From: Amaranthus tricolor
Taxonomy: Eukaryota; Streptophyta; Magnoliopsida; Caryophyllales; Amaranthaceae
Direction: 5' to 3'
DNA: 64,000 bases
Assembly: GCF_026212465.1 (NCBI RefSeq)
Contig: NC_080058.1
Coordinates: 153,501-217,500, forward strand
The notes under the pieces were generated by a model. It saw nothing but the letters and a program-made list of their open reading frames with translations, was not told the DNA's origin and ran no database searches. The stretch's first letter is position 1, and each line of letters starts with the position of its first letter. Shown here piece after piece: positions 12,594 to 24,340 of the stretch. The position numbers and the translations under genes were made by a program.

Positions 12594-13446
12594 ATACCTT
12601 TACCCCATCCGTAAGTATGCTCATTATTTAGCTTTTTCTACCGAGTAGGCCAATACCTGCTTACATAGTTAAACCTCATTCTTCTAATTTAATGTCCCAT
12701 GCAATTTTGAGAAACATACTACACTAGTTTATTTAAAATTATTATCTTAACATGACAATTTTTTTTACAAGTTTTATTAGAAAGACTTTTTTTCAATGTA
12801 TTTTTCAGATTGAGAATTCTTTACGACCGTCTTTTAACAAAAATATTAGTCTCCTTTCAACCTATAAACCATAGACCATAGCCATTATTATCGACGAGAC
12901 TTAGTGGGCTAATGATGATGATATTTAAACTTGATAATACAAGTTTGACAATATTCAAAATAGAGTCAATAACTTGGTCAAATTTTCGTTGAACATGTTG
13001 GGACTTGACTACTTGAGGATTTCATTGGGCCTTTTTTGTTCATCTCAAGTGAACACGTGGCTTCTTTCAAATGGATGTTAACTAATCAACCCATGCATGA
13101 CACGTCAATGTCGAATGGTGGGAAAAGCAAAACGATGACGTATTTCAAGAATAGAAAAGTTTATTTTTTTTGCTTTCTTCCAGAATCCATTTCTTCCCTA
13201 AATCAAGAATTGTAGGCTTGAATAGCCTCCACCTTAATAGGAAGAGGGAAAAAAACTGTAACCTAGCTTCAAAATCCTTAAATTTTCAAATACCCAACAA
13301 ACTTTTGTTCTTTATCTTGGATTGCAGATATTTTTCCCTGTAATTCCTACTATATTTCACCTGGTTGATTAATTTGTTCAAAATATCTTAGTTCATCATA
13401 TGCCTGAAATTTTTTCTGCACATTGTAGTTAATACAATCCCTTGCT
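12594..13446 (+). other. Upstream region of the invertase gene
   Basis: About 850 bp between the solo LTR and the invertase start. It has no ORF of note. The part nearest the gene carries the G-box/RY/ACGT cluster listed separately. No obvious TATA box is visible. Confidence 0.5.
13054..13141 (+). promoter_or_regulatory. G-box, RY and ACGT elements before the invertase gene
   Basis: Within 90 bp there are CACGTG (13054-13059), the RY element CATGCATG (13092-13099), an overlapping ACACGTCA (13100-13107) and TGACGT (13136-13141). They lie 300-400 bp upstream of the invertase ATG. RY plus ABRE/G-box pairs are classic binding sites for B3 (ABI3-type) and bZIP (ABI5-type) factors in seeds. The function is inferred from motifs only. 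Confidence 0.4.
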
Positions 13447-16400
13447 ATGATTCCAAGTCATTATTTTTTGTTTGGGAAGATGAAACCTTGTAGTAAATTC
13501 CTCTCAACATGTAGAAATTTAACAAATTTTTCTCGCCAACCTCAAATTTGCCCACTTCTACCAATTGAAAATCTATCAAATTTTCATTCTAGTTTGGATC
13601 ATATTCGAATTATTCATAGCTGCCCATTTCAATTAATTGGGTTTAGATGCATATTTGATCATACCCAGAAAAATTCCTACTCAAATCAAACAAGTTTCGG
13701 GCAATCTAGGGTTAGATTTGGTAGAAATGATTTTTTGGTTGGATGTATTGCTTCTGGTTTAAGGAATTGTTCTTCAAAAGTTAATCCTGAGATAAATGAT
13801 AAGAACTTTGATAATGTTTATCTTCAAGAAGGGGTGGATGTTAAGCCATTGGTGGCTGAGGAAACAGTTATAGAAGGAAAGCATTTAAGAGAAGAAAAAG
13901 GGGAAGCTTTTGGAAAATTTGGCGATGGTGAAAAGAAAAGAGATTTAAGGGTTGAATATGGAGAAAGAGAAGAGTCTGAGATTGAGAAAGAAGCATGGAG
14001 GTTACTTAGAAACTCGGTTGTCACTTATTGTAACAATCCAGTAGGGACAGTGGCTGCAAATGATCCAAATGATAAGTTACCACTTAACTATGATCAGGTG
14101 TTTGTTCGAGATTTCATCCCCTCTGCGCTTGCTTTCTTGATGAAGGGAGAAGGGGAGATTGTTAAGAACTTTCTACTCTATAATTTACAGTTACAGGTAC
14201 CTTTTACTCTAATTTTGTTATAATTTGTACATTGCCTTTTGCTTTATAGGAGTATTGTGTTTGTGGATTTTGTTCTTGCATATTTCATATTTTGTTGGTT
14301 TGATCACGCTGATTCTTGGGAACAATGAATCAGTTTTATCTGCATTACTATTAATGGTAGAAGGAAAGGTTTGTGAGGTTGTTTATTTCAAAAATTAGTT
14401 TTGATTTTTGTGGAGAGGTGTAGTATGCTTCTGGAGCTTTGTTCTTAATTGGTATATTTAAGTATCTTAATGATGTATACTGCATTCCGTTACCCCCTTG
14501 CAAGTAGATGACTTGTTTCCTACCTAGACGAGGTTTTTAGCGTGAAATGTACACATCTTATGCTTGTAAAAACTAAGAGGTTGCCCTTAACAGCAAACAT
14601 TATCTACGACTTCACTTAAATGTAGAGTGCAGATGATTTAATGAGCTATTTGACTAGAGTTTATTATAATAAGAAACTGAAGAAATATAATCTTAATGGC
14701 GAATGTGTGAAGGTGGAAAAATGAAAGTACAGTTTTTAGTGTTTCCTCATGCAAAGCAGAATCAAGGTTAATTCCACAATGAAAGAATAACATATTAGCT
14801 TATGAGCTTGTTGCTTGCATGGTTTTGTCTACTATTTATCAAATGCATTTGCCTATTTCCCTCGTGTTCTAGAGCTGGGAGAAAACAGTGGATTGTTACA
14901 GCCCTGGACAAGGATTAATGCCAGCTAGCTTCAAAGTTAGAACTGTGCCTCTTGACGGAGATAATGGGAAATTTGAAGAGGTTTTAGATCCCGATTTTGG
15001 TGAATCTGCTATTGGTCGGGTCGCACCAGTTGATTCTGGTAAGAAAGTCTTACAATCAGTATTTGTTAGTCACACATGATCAGTTTATCTCTGTTACTTA
15101 GCAATCTTTTTAATTTTGATTGAACTCGTCTTGTGAAAAGCCAGTTAATTCTAGAATTGAATCATTTATTATGTGATTTGATATCTTTCATAGGATTATG
15201 GTGGATTATCCTACTTAGTGCATACGGAAAGCTCACTGGTGATTTCACTCTGCAAGAGAGGGTGGACGTTCAGACTGGTATTAGGTTGATCTTAAATTTG
15301 TGTTTAAGTGATGGGTTTGATATGTTTCCTACCCTTCTGGTAACCGATGGTTCCTGCATGATAGATCGACGCATGGGTATCCATGGGCATCCCCTTGAGA
15401 TTCAAGTAAGCTCACTCTCTTTGGCTGCGTTGAAGATGCTGAGAACTCGTTATCATATTGCAATTTTTGGTTGAAATTTTCATAAAAGCTGTCATAGGCT
15501 TTTAGCAATCTTTTGGTCTCTGTTGTCATATGTTATGTTAAGCTAGCGCATTTTGATCCTATTATAGTTAATACTTAAAGCTTTTTAAAGCTAGATTTTG
15601 AGGATCTTTTTGTCAGAATTTGCCATTAGTATTTATCATTTTCTCTAGTATATCCCTTGAGACCTTGATGTTGAATCAGTGAACTTTGGACCTGAGTATA
15701 TGGAAACATCATGATGCTTTTTATCGGACAAACTCATACTTTTCTTTATATTAGAAGTTTAGATGGGCATATCACTAAAATTCTAAATTTTTTCCAATAT
15801 CAATGGAGCCAAAAATTTTGTAATTATTCGGTTTTGAATTGTAAAAGACTGATAAAATGACTCATAAAATTATGTGCACAGTGCACCTTTTATTTATGTG
15901 AAATTGTAGGTGATGTTTGCTATCAAGAGACAATCAAAAACAACTTCAAGTGGCTCCTAGGCGGAGTTTGAAGGTTTTACTTATGCAACCTTACACTTGT
16001 AATAACAAAGGTGGTTTTTGATTGATCCTCTATTGCAAACCTCATTTGAACCTTCACATAGATAATAGGCGCAAATAATTTAACGAGCCATTTACTATCA
16101 TCCTTACAAATCTTTGGCTATCATGGAATGGAAAAAAAAAGGTGTAGACCAATATGCTTTAAGGTCCAATCTCTTAACTTCTTTTCCAATTATGGAATTC
16201 ATGTGACAAGAGTTTGATGAAGAAACAATTATCTCTATAGACCGTAATCTGTATGTGGAAGGAATTTTTTTCTTCATAGATCAAGAAACATATCTCTCCA
16301 TGGTCCGTATGTGGAAGGACTTCAGTAGATAAAGCTTTTCAACCTAAAACTTCCTTTCCCTTGTTATCCACGCCTTTCTTTGGAGTATCAATTGGATCCT

Positions 16401-18131
16401 AATCTCCCTCCCTCCCTTTTTATCAGCTTCTCTGCTATCAACCTCTCTGTCCCTTTCCTTCTTTCCGTTTCCTTCAATTTGGTATCCAAACAAGCAGTAA
16501 ATGAGGCGTTGTTATCAACCTGTATTATCATTATGATATGAGGTTTATTGATCCTAGCTCTAGCAAGCATCCTCATTGTTGTAATTAGTTCATCTCTGCT
16601 TTTCATTTGTGATGATGAAATTTTTACTATTTTTTGACACGTGTCTATTTTCATAGGCACTTTTTTACTCGGCTCTGCGCTGTTCCCGTGAGATGCTTTC
16701 TGAAGATGAAGGAAATAAAAGTCTTATCAGGGCCATCAATAACAGGCTGAGCGCACTTTCTTTTCATATTCGAGAGTATTATTGGGTTGACATGAAAAAG
16801 ATCAATGAAATCTACCGATACAAAACAGAAGAATATTCCATAAATGCTATTAACAAGTTCAACATCTATCCTGAACAAATCCCTCACTGGCTGATGGATT
16901 GGATTCCTAGTGAAGGTGGTTATATGCTGGGTAATCTTCAGCCAGCTCACATGGATTTTCGGTTCTTCACACTAGGAAACCTTTGGACTATTGTCTCTTC
17001 CTTGGGTACTCCAAAACAGAATCAGGCAATTTTGAATCTCATTGAAGCCAAATGGGATGATTTTGTTGGGCATATGCCACTAAAAATTTTGTATCCTGCC
17101 GTAGAGAATGAGGAATGGCGTATAATTACAGGCAGTGATCCTAAGAACACGTGAGCATTCTGGTCTATTTTAAGTATTGGATCTACTGTTTAAAATTTTG
17201 ATTATTTAGTGATATGATTGGGTTTCTTGTTCTCACAGCCCTTGGTCATATCACAATGGTGGATCATGGCCTACATTATTATGGCAGGTAAGCTTGCAGT
17301 GGTTTGGTTTACATCTGAAACAAATTCTCTTTCCATGGATAGTGCATTTGGTGAAGTAAATTCTAGCGTCTTAGAGTGATTCAGGAAATCTCTTTTTGCC
17401 TGTGATGTTTTGCCAAAGCCTAAAAGCATATTAACTGTGATTTTAATTTGCTAGCATCTTCGTAACCCCTGCCTTCCCTCCTCCCCATCCCCCGTCTCAC
17501 AAAGAAAAATAAAGTGCTCAGTACTCGGTACAAAAAGGAGGAAAAGGGCAATTCCGTTTAAGTCACTGGCATTAATTTTTCGATCATTTTCAGCTAGTTG
17601 TATTTGTTAGTGGTCCGATGCGTAATATGTTTATAGAAACACCATTGAAAAAGAATTAACTGGGATTTGTTTTGGTTGCATAATCGAGCTTTTTGTCTGC
17701 AGATGTGAAAAGTTTGTTTATGGGAAAAATGTCACTATTGCAAGAGTTTCTCTTCTTCTACCTCTCCATGTCATAAAGTTTTACGCTTTTCCATCTTGTT
17801 TCAGTTCACATTGGCATGTATCAAAATGGGTCGGACAGATTTAGCAGAGAAAGCAGTTGATATGGCAGAGACGCGGCTTCCTGCAGATCGGTGGCCTGAA
17901 TATTATGATACTCGCCAGGGAAAGTTTATTGGGAAGCAAGCGCGGCTTTACCAAACATGGACAATTGCTGGCTTCCTCACTTCAAGAATGCTGCTACGGA
18001 AACCACATATGGCATCCTTGCTGTACTGGGATGAAGACTATGATCTTCTGGAGATATGTGTTTGTGCACTGACTAAAAGCGGTCGCAAAAAGTGCTCTCG
18101 TCATGCTGCAAGGTCTCACATTCTTATATAA
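13447..18131 (+). CDS. Neutral/alkaline invertase, GH100, mitochondrial (A/N-InvA-like)
   Basis: Six exons give 665 residues: 13447-14196, 14873-15038, 15194-15405, 16657-17150, 17239-17287, 17805-18131. The enzyme hydrolyses sucrose to glucose and fructose. GH100 blocks in order include [20 protein letters not shown] (about 217-236), [20 protein letters not shown] (251-270), [20 protein letters not shown] (357-376), [31 protein letters not shown] and RWPEYYDTR (586-594). Asp363 and Glu589 are the probable catalytic acids by comparison with the family. The C-terminus is the usual [13 protein letters not shown] tail. The first 90 or so residues are Ser/Asn-rich and variable, fitting an organelle targeting peptide; Met at 13480 (MKPCSKF) is an alternative start. 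The next gene, on the same strand, is a PGN-like PPR gene, the same pair as At1g56560-At1g56570, which supports the InvA (mitochondrial) subgroup. Intron 3 carries repeats. Confidence 0.95.
14545..14650 (-). repeat. SINE-like dispersed repeat in invertase intron 1
   Basis: In reverse complement this reads GTGAAGTCGTAGATAATG, TTTGCTGTTAAGGGCAACC and TCTTAGTTTTTACAAG. These are the same words as the family copies at 15870, 19640 and 24130, here in the opposite orientation to the host gene. Confidence 0.45.
15870..16130. repeat. SINE-like repeats, two opposed pieces, in invertase intron 3
   Basis: A forward piece (GTGAAATTGTAGGTGATG, then TTTGCTATCAAGAGACAATC, about 15890-15955) is followed by a reverse piece about 15980-16100 (CAACCTTACACTTGTAATAA and CCTCTATTGCAAACCTCATT, the complement of the family). 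The two pieces form an imperfect inverted pair. Further on, about 16205-16320, a stretch of about 75 bp containing TGTATGTGGAAGGA is tandemly duplicated with changes. Confidence 0.45.
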
Positions 18132-18888
18132 GATGTTTGAAGGTAGATGCCTTTGAAATACGACACTCTATAGTCTATAGTGTATTATCTTTAAGCTAAG
18201 AAAATGGGGGACATGTTTTAGTTGGTCCCTTAGCTTACAAATTGTTACATCACTTCTGTTGCTTCTTCAGTTGGTATGGAAATTGGTGCTTCTTACCAAT
18301 TTTTAGGAAGCTCTTGACCAATTGTTTGTATATATGTGTATTTTGTATTGTGCCTATATTATTTTTTACTGATCTCTTTGGAATTAACTACAGAGAAAAT
18401 AGATAGGAAAAAATTGTTGGATTACTAACTTATTTTCTATTTTGTAATCTCTACTTTTCCCTTTCCCTTTCTCTTGATTTTGCATCGCTTAAAGGGTGAT
18501 TTGATAATGCAAAAGCTCTCAATTTGATTTACGTAATGTAACAATTTGAATTTCAAAAGTATAAAAAAGTAGCTTGTCGATCTTTCACTTAATTTGTAAG
18601 TTCAATTTCGATTAGTGCCATTCTAGACACCAAATTTGATACCCCTATTTCTGAGTTTGTTACTTGGAGTAGTGCACAATTATTCACTTGGCTAAATTTT
18701 TCATGACGAATTAGTATCATCAAAGTGCTAAAGCTGAAACACTGATTGTTTTCCATCTGAAAACTTTGATCTCTGTTCCCTCCACTTTTTAAAATATTTT
18801 GATCTTTGTGCAAATTCTTCCCATAATCAACTCCCCCTATACAGACGATTCTCTGGGTAGTATTCACATTTAATGCTGCACACAAACT
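18132..18888 (+). other. Short intergenic region between invertase and PPR gene
   Basis: About 760 bp separate the invertase stop from the PPR start. It must hold the invertase 3' UTR and the PPR promoter. I see no repeat, RNA gene or clear TATA box in it. Confidence 0.5.
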
Positions 18889-21319
18889 ATGAACGCTATC
18901 AAACAATCTTCTTCTTACATACGTCCAATCCCATCTACAGTTCTCAGAGCCCTTCAATGGACACAACCTAACCCACCCTACTCCCACAAAACCCCATCAA
19001 TTTTAGCCACTAACCTCATTAAATCTTACTTTGATAAGGGTTCATTCAAGGAAGCACGCCAACTGTTCGACCAAATGCCTGATAGAGATGTTGTTGCATG
19101 GACAGCCATGATAGCTGGTTATACATCCTGCAACGTCGAGTCGTTAGCTTGGTCGATATTTTATGAAATGCTTAAGGAAGGAATTACACCAAATGGGTAT
19201 ACTGTATCCAGTTTGTTGAAGGCTTGTAAACGGATCAAGTCTTATACTTATGGAGCTTTAGTTCATGGACTTGCTATTAAGCATGGTTTGGTGGGTTCCA
19301 TATATGTGGATAATTCTTTGATGGATTTATATGCTACTTGTTGTAGTACTATGAAGGAAGCATGTATGGTTTTTCGTGATATTAATCCGAAAAATGGTGT
19401 TTCATGGACAACTTTGATTGCAGGATACACGCATCGTGGTGATGGATATAGTGGTCTAAGAGTTTTTCAACAAATGTTATTTGTAAGTGGTTAAAAACTC
19501 AGATTACGGAGTGATACTTTTATCGTTTACAACTTAATATTTTTGTCTTTTATTTATCAGCTAAAGGTCCATTCGTTTAGGTTAAAGAGTTTAAATTTTG
19601 GGTTCCAATTATAATGGATTATATGAATTAAGTCATTAAATAATGTGCACTTCTTATTTATGTGAAGTTGCAGATGACGTTTGCTACTAAGGGTCAATCA
19701 AAACCTCTTTGTTGTCGCTAATAAATGTAACGTTTCGTACCCTGATCCTTAAACCCCTCCTAGGTGGGAGGCAATGAACCACTAAATGACATTGGGGCAA
19801 TGAAATGTTGTTGTTGTACTTAGTTTTTATAAGTCTTTTTGAGGAAATGAAAGTGTTTCCGCCCACTAGCTTAACATGAAAGAATGCATGTAACAGGTTG
19901 AAGTTGATTTTGAAACTTTTGTAGACTGGTGAGTTTTGAAGCTAATGTTCAGTCTTTTGTGCAATGAAAACTGAAACTTGAATGTGACAGAATCACAGAA
20001 ACTTTCTAGGTGCTTTTGATTGTGAATTGACTTTTTTTATTGTTTTGTCGATAAATGTTCGAAATTTTTTCTAGAATGGAGAGGTGCGAGCTATAATCTC
20101 ACGTTTTTTTAGCTTTTAACAGGAAAATCCTGAGCAAAGTGCATTCAGTTTATCAATCACAGTAAAAGCTTGTGCTTTAACTGGAGAAAGTTCCCATGGC
20201 GCACAATTACATGCTACAATTGTTAAATATGGACTTAACTCGAGTCTACCTATCATGAATTCCGTTTTAGACATGTATTGTCGGTGTCAATGTCTATCCG
20301 AAGCTAGCCAATGCTTCAATGAGATTCTGCAGAAGGATTTAATCACTTGGAACACTTTAATTGTTGGCTATAAACGATCAAATCCTAGCAAATGCCTCTC
20401 TGTATTCTCCTCTATGGCGACACAAGGTGTCACTCCCAATAACTTCACATTCACGAGTGTTATAGCAGCTTGTGCTGATTTATCACTTCTAACCTGCGGG
20501 CAACAAATTCACGCTGATATTCTTCGAAGAGGTCTTGATAGGAATGTGGCACTCACAAATTCACTCATAGACATGTATGCAAAATGTGGAAATGCAAGTG
20601 ATTCAAGGAAAGTATTTGAACTGCTGTCTTCTAAAGACTTGGTTTCTTGGACTTCAATGATGATGGCTTATGGAGTACATGGTTATGGCAAGGAAGCTGT
20701 TGGATTATTTAATGAAATGCTGAAATCAGACATCCAACCTGATCGACTCGCATTCATGGCAGTTCTAAGGGCGTGTAGCCATGCTGGCCTTGTAAATGAA
20801 GGTCTAAGGTACTTTAACTCCATGGTTAATGAGTATAATATTACTCCAGATCAGGACATATATAGTTGTATAGTGGATTTGCTTGGCCGAGCTGGGAAAG
20901 TCGAAGCTGCTTATGAACTGATTCATAATATGCCAGAGAATCCTAGTGACTCTGTTTGGGGAGCGCTACTTGGATCGTTCAAGGCACATAAGCTACCTAT
21001 TTTAGGTAAGTTGGCTTCCCAATTTATATTAGAGGCAAGACCTGACATGGCTAGGACTTATCTGATGTTATCAAAATTGTATGCATCCGAAGGGGATTGG
21101 AAAGATTTTGCGAAGATGAGGAAATTAATGAAAGGATTGGGAAGCAGAAAAGAGCCAGGTTGTAGTTGGATTGAGTTGAAAAATGATGTGACTAGTTTTG
21201 TGGTTGGAGATAAGGCAGGGCTTCATATAGATAAGGTCTATGAGGTATTGAGTATGATGGTTCTGCATATGGAAGTAGCAGGTCATGCTCCTGATACAGA
21301 CGGAGCATATTTTACATGA
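18889..21319 (+). CDS. Pentatricopeptide repeat protein, PLS class with E domain (PGN-like)
   Basis: Two exons, 18889-19482 and 20123-21319, join at TTATTT|GAAAAT (intron GTAAGT...AACAG) to give 596 residues. Tandem 31-36-residue PPR motifs run from about residue 45 to 480, seen as repeated phrases such as ARQLFDQMPDRDVVAWTAMI, DNSLMDLYA, MNSVLDMYC, NSLIDMYAKCG and DLVSWTSMMMAYGVHG. An E-type region follows (SCIVDLLGRAGKVEAAYELI ... EPGCSWIEL). There is no DYW cytidine deaminase motif at the C-terminus, which ends DTDGAYFT, so any editing role would need a partner. The N-terminus (MNAIKQSSSYIRPIPSTVLR) looks like an organelle presequence. Size and position next to the invertase match Arabidopsis At1g56570 (PGN, a mitochondrial PPR protein linked to salt and ABA responses at germination). 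Orthology is inferred. Confidence 0.9.
19640..19815 (+). repeat. SINE-like dispersed repeat in the PPR gene intron
   Basis: One of the best family copies: GTGCACTTCTTATTTATGTG, AAGTTGCAGATGACGTTTGC, GGGTCAATCAAAACCTCTTT, then a 3' part CCTCCTAGGTGGGAGGCAAT ending in TTGTTGTTG. This order and the GTTGTTG tail resemble the 3' halves of plant tRNA-derived SINEs. No pol III A/B boxes are visible in this copy, so it is probably 5'-truncated. Confidence 0.55.
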
Positions 21320-23343
21320 TCCGGAATATTGGATGTGACTCGTGATAGCAAGAGATTTCTTTCGATCGTATATTATGTTTTTGAGACTGACTGTTGCATT
21401 TACAGAACTTTTAGGAGACTTGAAAACTGACAAGAAACCGATCACAACACTATAATATGGTGACATCTTTTTTTACAAGAAAAGAGGGGGAACTTCCTGG
21501 ATCCTTGCTGCTAGCTGCGGAAGAATGAAGGAATCAAGTTTATGTAGAAATTAGAATTAAAAAAGCATAAAGTCATATCATTAAAGAGGAATCATCAACT
21601 GAAATTAAAGATTTAATGGTAGTTGCTACTTTTGTTCATGATGAATTGATTGCAGAATGAAGGCATCAACTTTGTGTCGATCTATGTTCATATGCATATC
21701 CACGGCTCAACCAAACACCGTCCCACAATTAATGTTGAATTGTTATGTGCTAACAACTTCTCATCAAATGCATGATATACATTACTATTTAATGGTAGTT
21801 GCTATTTTTGTTTATGATGAATTGATGACTACAATGCTAATATGGAAATCCTTAATTAGCTTGTTCTTGGGGTTTAGTTGTGTCAATGTTTTTGACATGA
21901 GAAAATTAGTTCAGGAGGTTGTTAATAGTTATGTACTCTTCTCCCATTTTTAGTTTAGTACTCATTTCGTCCTACTTCCTTTGATATACTTGTTTTAGAG
22001 ACGTTAAGTTAGGTGATGATTGTTTTAGATGTTTGAATCACGCAGATTTAATCTGCATGATTTTTCCATTACATAATTGACAGTTTTAAGTATTTTAGAG
22101 CCAAAGGCATGGTTCATCAAGTTGCTAACGTCTAAGCTTAAGTTGAGCTTAGTAGTTTGTGTTATGGTAGTCAGTATTAAATGAAGAGAATGTTTCATTG
22201 AACCGTAATGAACATTCTTGTTTTAGAATTTACTGTAACAAGAAAAAGCGAGTTGCGTTAGGATTCACGATTGCGAGTTTTTAACTAGCAGAAAAATAAA
22301 GAAATATCAGCAATTTCAATCAATCTTTGTGATTATTAAGAGTTACATGTGGTAGTTGGGTACTAGCGCGGTTTATGAGTGCAATAACTTTCTCATGACC
22401 ATCCTCTTAATGTGGCAGTTAGTATGGAGAATTTATGATCATTTAGCAAAACATAGGTGAAAATTGTATGCAATTTGAAGCATCATTTTCATTTCATTTT
22501 TAATACAAAGCATGCAAGCAAGTTTATCAACTTTCTGCTAATGATGATGAAGTAGTTTTGACAATTAACTTTGCCAAAATCTGTGCTTAAGCTTGATGAA
22601 ACTTAATGTGCACTTTGTTTGACTAGTTACATTCTTAAATTCTCATATTTATGGGTACTCTACAGTAAACAGACTGTAAAAGCGCTTTTATTGCAGCATT
22701 TACTATTGACGATCTTTATGAAATTGAACTTTCTCATGGTTTCCCATCACAGTCTTTTTATGTATATCAATTAAAGACTGTAATAGGACTAATACCTAAC
22801 AATTGATTTGTATATAATCGTCTTCAATCTTCATACATTATGTTATGAGTGTATGTGAATGTCTTATGATCACCTCCTTTTTTAAGTCAATCATTCAAGT
22901 TTGTTGAGCGATAAAGTCGTATTATTCGAATTGAGTCATATTTGAGTGCGTTAGAAAATAAGGTTTCAATTAAACAATTAGTCTTATTCTAGAAGATTTT
23001 GATGATTGTATCATATAGATGTTTGATAAAGGATGAACTTTTTCGATCATGAAAAACCGTCGGATGTTGAACATGTTGAAAAGAGTATGAATATTAGAAA
23101 CATCAACAACTCATTACTCAATGTAGATCGTAATTTGTAAACAAAGCATCATAGAATTAATCAAGTTGACAAGAGAAAGAGTGAGCAAGAGCCACTTCTT
23201 ACGATCCAATTCCATGCATATATATTACTACTTATTTCAATTGATCAAAGACATCTTTAATTAGCATAGAATCTCAAATCTCCCTACAAAAACAAACTCT
23301 AAATTCTTATGCAAACATACTTAATTACTTGTCATCAGATCAA
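21320..23343. other. Convergent intergenic region (3' ends of PPR and SVB-like genes)
   Basis: Two kb between convergent genes. The only structure I see is a 39-bp direct repeat with two mismatches, TTTAATGGTAGTTGCTA..., at 21612-21650 and 21788-21826. An open frame of 98 codons at 21657-21953 overlaps this repeat and has no recognisable protein features. No RNA gene was seen. Confidence 0.5.
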
Positions 23344-23913
23344 CTACACTTCCTTAACCACATTAGCCACGGCGGCAGCCGCAACCTCAACCCCATTGTT
23401 AGTACCATGCTTGTCTTTCTCCGCGGTGGCTGCCTCAGCTTCCTTCTCCTCCGCATCCTTCCGCGCCACCTTAGTAGCCACCTCAGTTTCCTCCACAACA
23501 AACGCGCTGGTCGGAAACACCTTAGAAATGCCAGTCGGATTCTTAAACACAATCTTTTCACTTTCAGGACTATCAATAGTAATTTCAGAGATAGTTACCC
23601 AAATAAGAAACTCTTTTGCCTTAACACCAGTAAGTTTCCTTATCTTACAAGGTTCAACATAAGCAGTAACTTCATTTGCATAGCTTACTAACTTACCTAT
23701 CTTCTCAAACTTATGCTTGATTTCCTTCTTTTGTTTAACCCATACAAAACCTGTTTCTTCTATATACCCACATTCCTCAACATCTTGTAAAGGTAAAAGC
23801 CCGTTTGGTAGCCCAACTTCTCTAAGAAGCCTCTTTGATTGAGCCAAACATACATCATTTCCATGGTACAATTCTGTTGCCTTGGCTCTTATATCATCTG
23901 TTATCAAAGACAT
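23344..23913 (-). CDS. DUF538 family protein, SVB-like
   Basis: A single exon of 189 residues. The DUF538 domain spans about residues 5-140 with the family blocks GLPNGLLPLQDVEECGYIEE, GFVWVKQKKEIKHKFEKIGK, LVSYANEVTAYVEPCKIRKL and TGVKAKEFLIWVTISEI. A charged, Ala/Glu-rich tail follows (about 143-189). There is no signal peptide, in contrast to many DUF538 proteins. The cytosolic-type subgroup with this tail includes Arabidopsis SVB (SMALLER WITH VARIABLE BRANCHES, At1g56580) and its paralogue At1g09310, linked to trichome size and stress responses. The biochemical activity of the family is not established. A TATA box lies 60 bp upstream of the ATG. Open frames on the opposite strand are shadows of this gene. 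Confidence 0.92.
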   Translation of the reverse strand: MSLITDDIRAKATELYHGNDVCLAQSKRLLREVGLPNGLLPLQDVEECGYIEETGFVWVKQKKEIKHKFEKIGKLVSYANEVTAYVEPCKIRKLTGVKAKEFLIWVTISEITIDSPESEKIVFKNPTGISKVFPTSAFVVEETEVATKVARKDAEEKEAEAATAEKDKHGTNNGVEVAAAAVANVVKEV

Positions 23914-23972
23914 TTTTCTTTGAGTTGGATATAAGAGAAGGAATTAGTGTATATTTTGGAAGTGAGTAGGAA

Positions 23973-23982
23973 GTTTTTATAG
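23973..23982 (-). promoter_or_regulatory. TATA box of the SVB-like gene
   Basis: The reverse strand reads CTATAAAAAC, 60 bp upstream of the ATG at 23913. This implies a short leader of about 30 nt. Confidence 0.6.
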
Positions 23983-24129
23983 GTGAGTGATAGTGAATTT
24001 GCCCTTTGAATTGGAGCATAATTGCAAGCATACCATTTTTTATTTTTTTATTTTTTTATTTATTAGTGAGGAGTTGATCTAGTGTCATCCCTTGATTACT
24101 TTGAACGGCCAACGATTTAACTTTGAATT

Positions 24130-24340
24130 ATAATGAACTATAGTATATGACTCATCAGATTAAATTAAGTGCACTTCTTTTATAGAAGTTGCAGATAATG
24201 TTTGCTATTAAAATTGACCTTTTTGTTATCAAACAATGATAAGATTGCGTACATTCGACCCTATAAACCACACCCTAGTTAGATGAGGATCAGTAAATGG
24301 AATTAGGTAATAGAATGTTGTTGTAGTGAGTAGTTGATCC
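24130..24340 (+). repeat. SINE-like dispersed repeat
   Basis: Same family as 19640-19815: AGTGCACTTCTTTTATAGAA, GTTGCAGATAATGTTTGC, AAGATTGCGTACATTCGACC, CACCCTAGTTAGATGAGGAT, then AATGTTGTTGTAGTG at the 3' end. A GTTGTTG-type tail fits a plant SINE 3' end. Confidence 0.5.

Noticed and set aside
23309..23691. Open frames of 117 and 120 codons on the forward strand
   Set aside because: They lie opposite the SVB-like gene, whose reverse-strand frame has a clear DUF538 domain.
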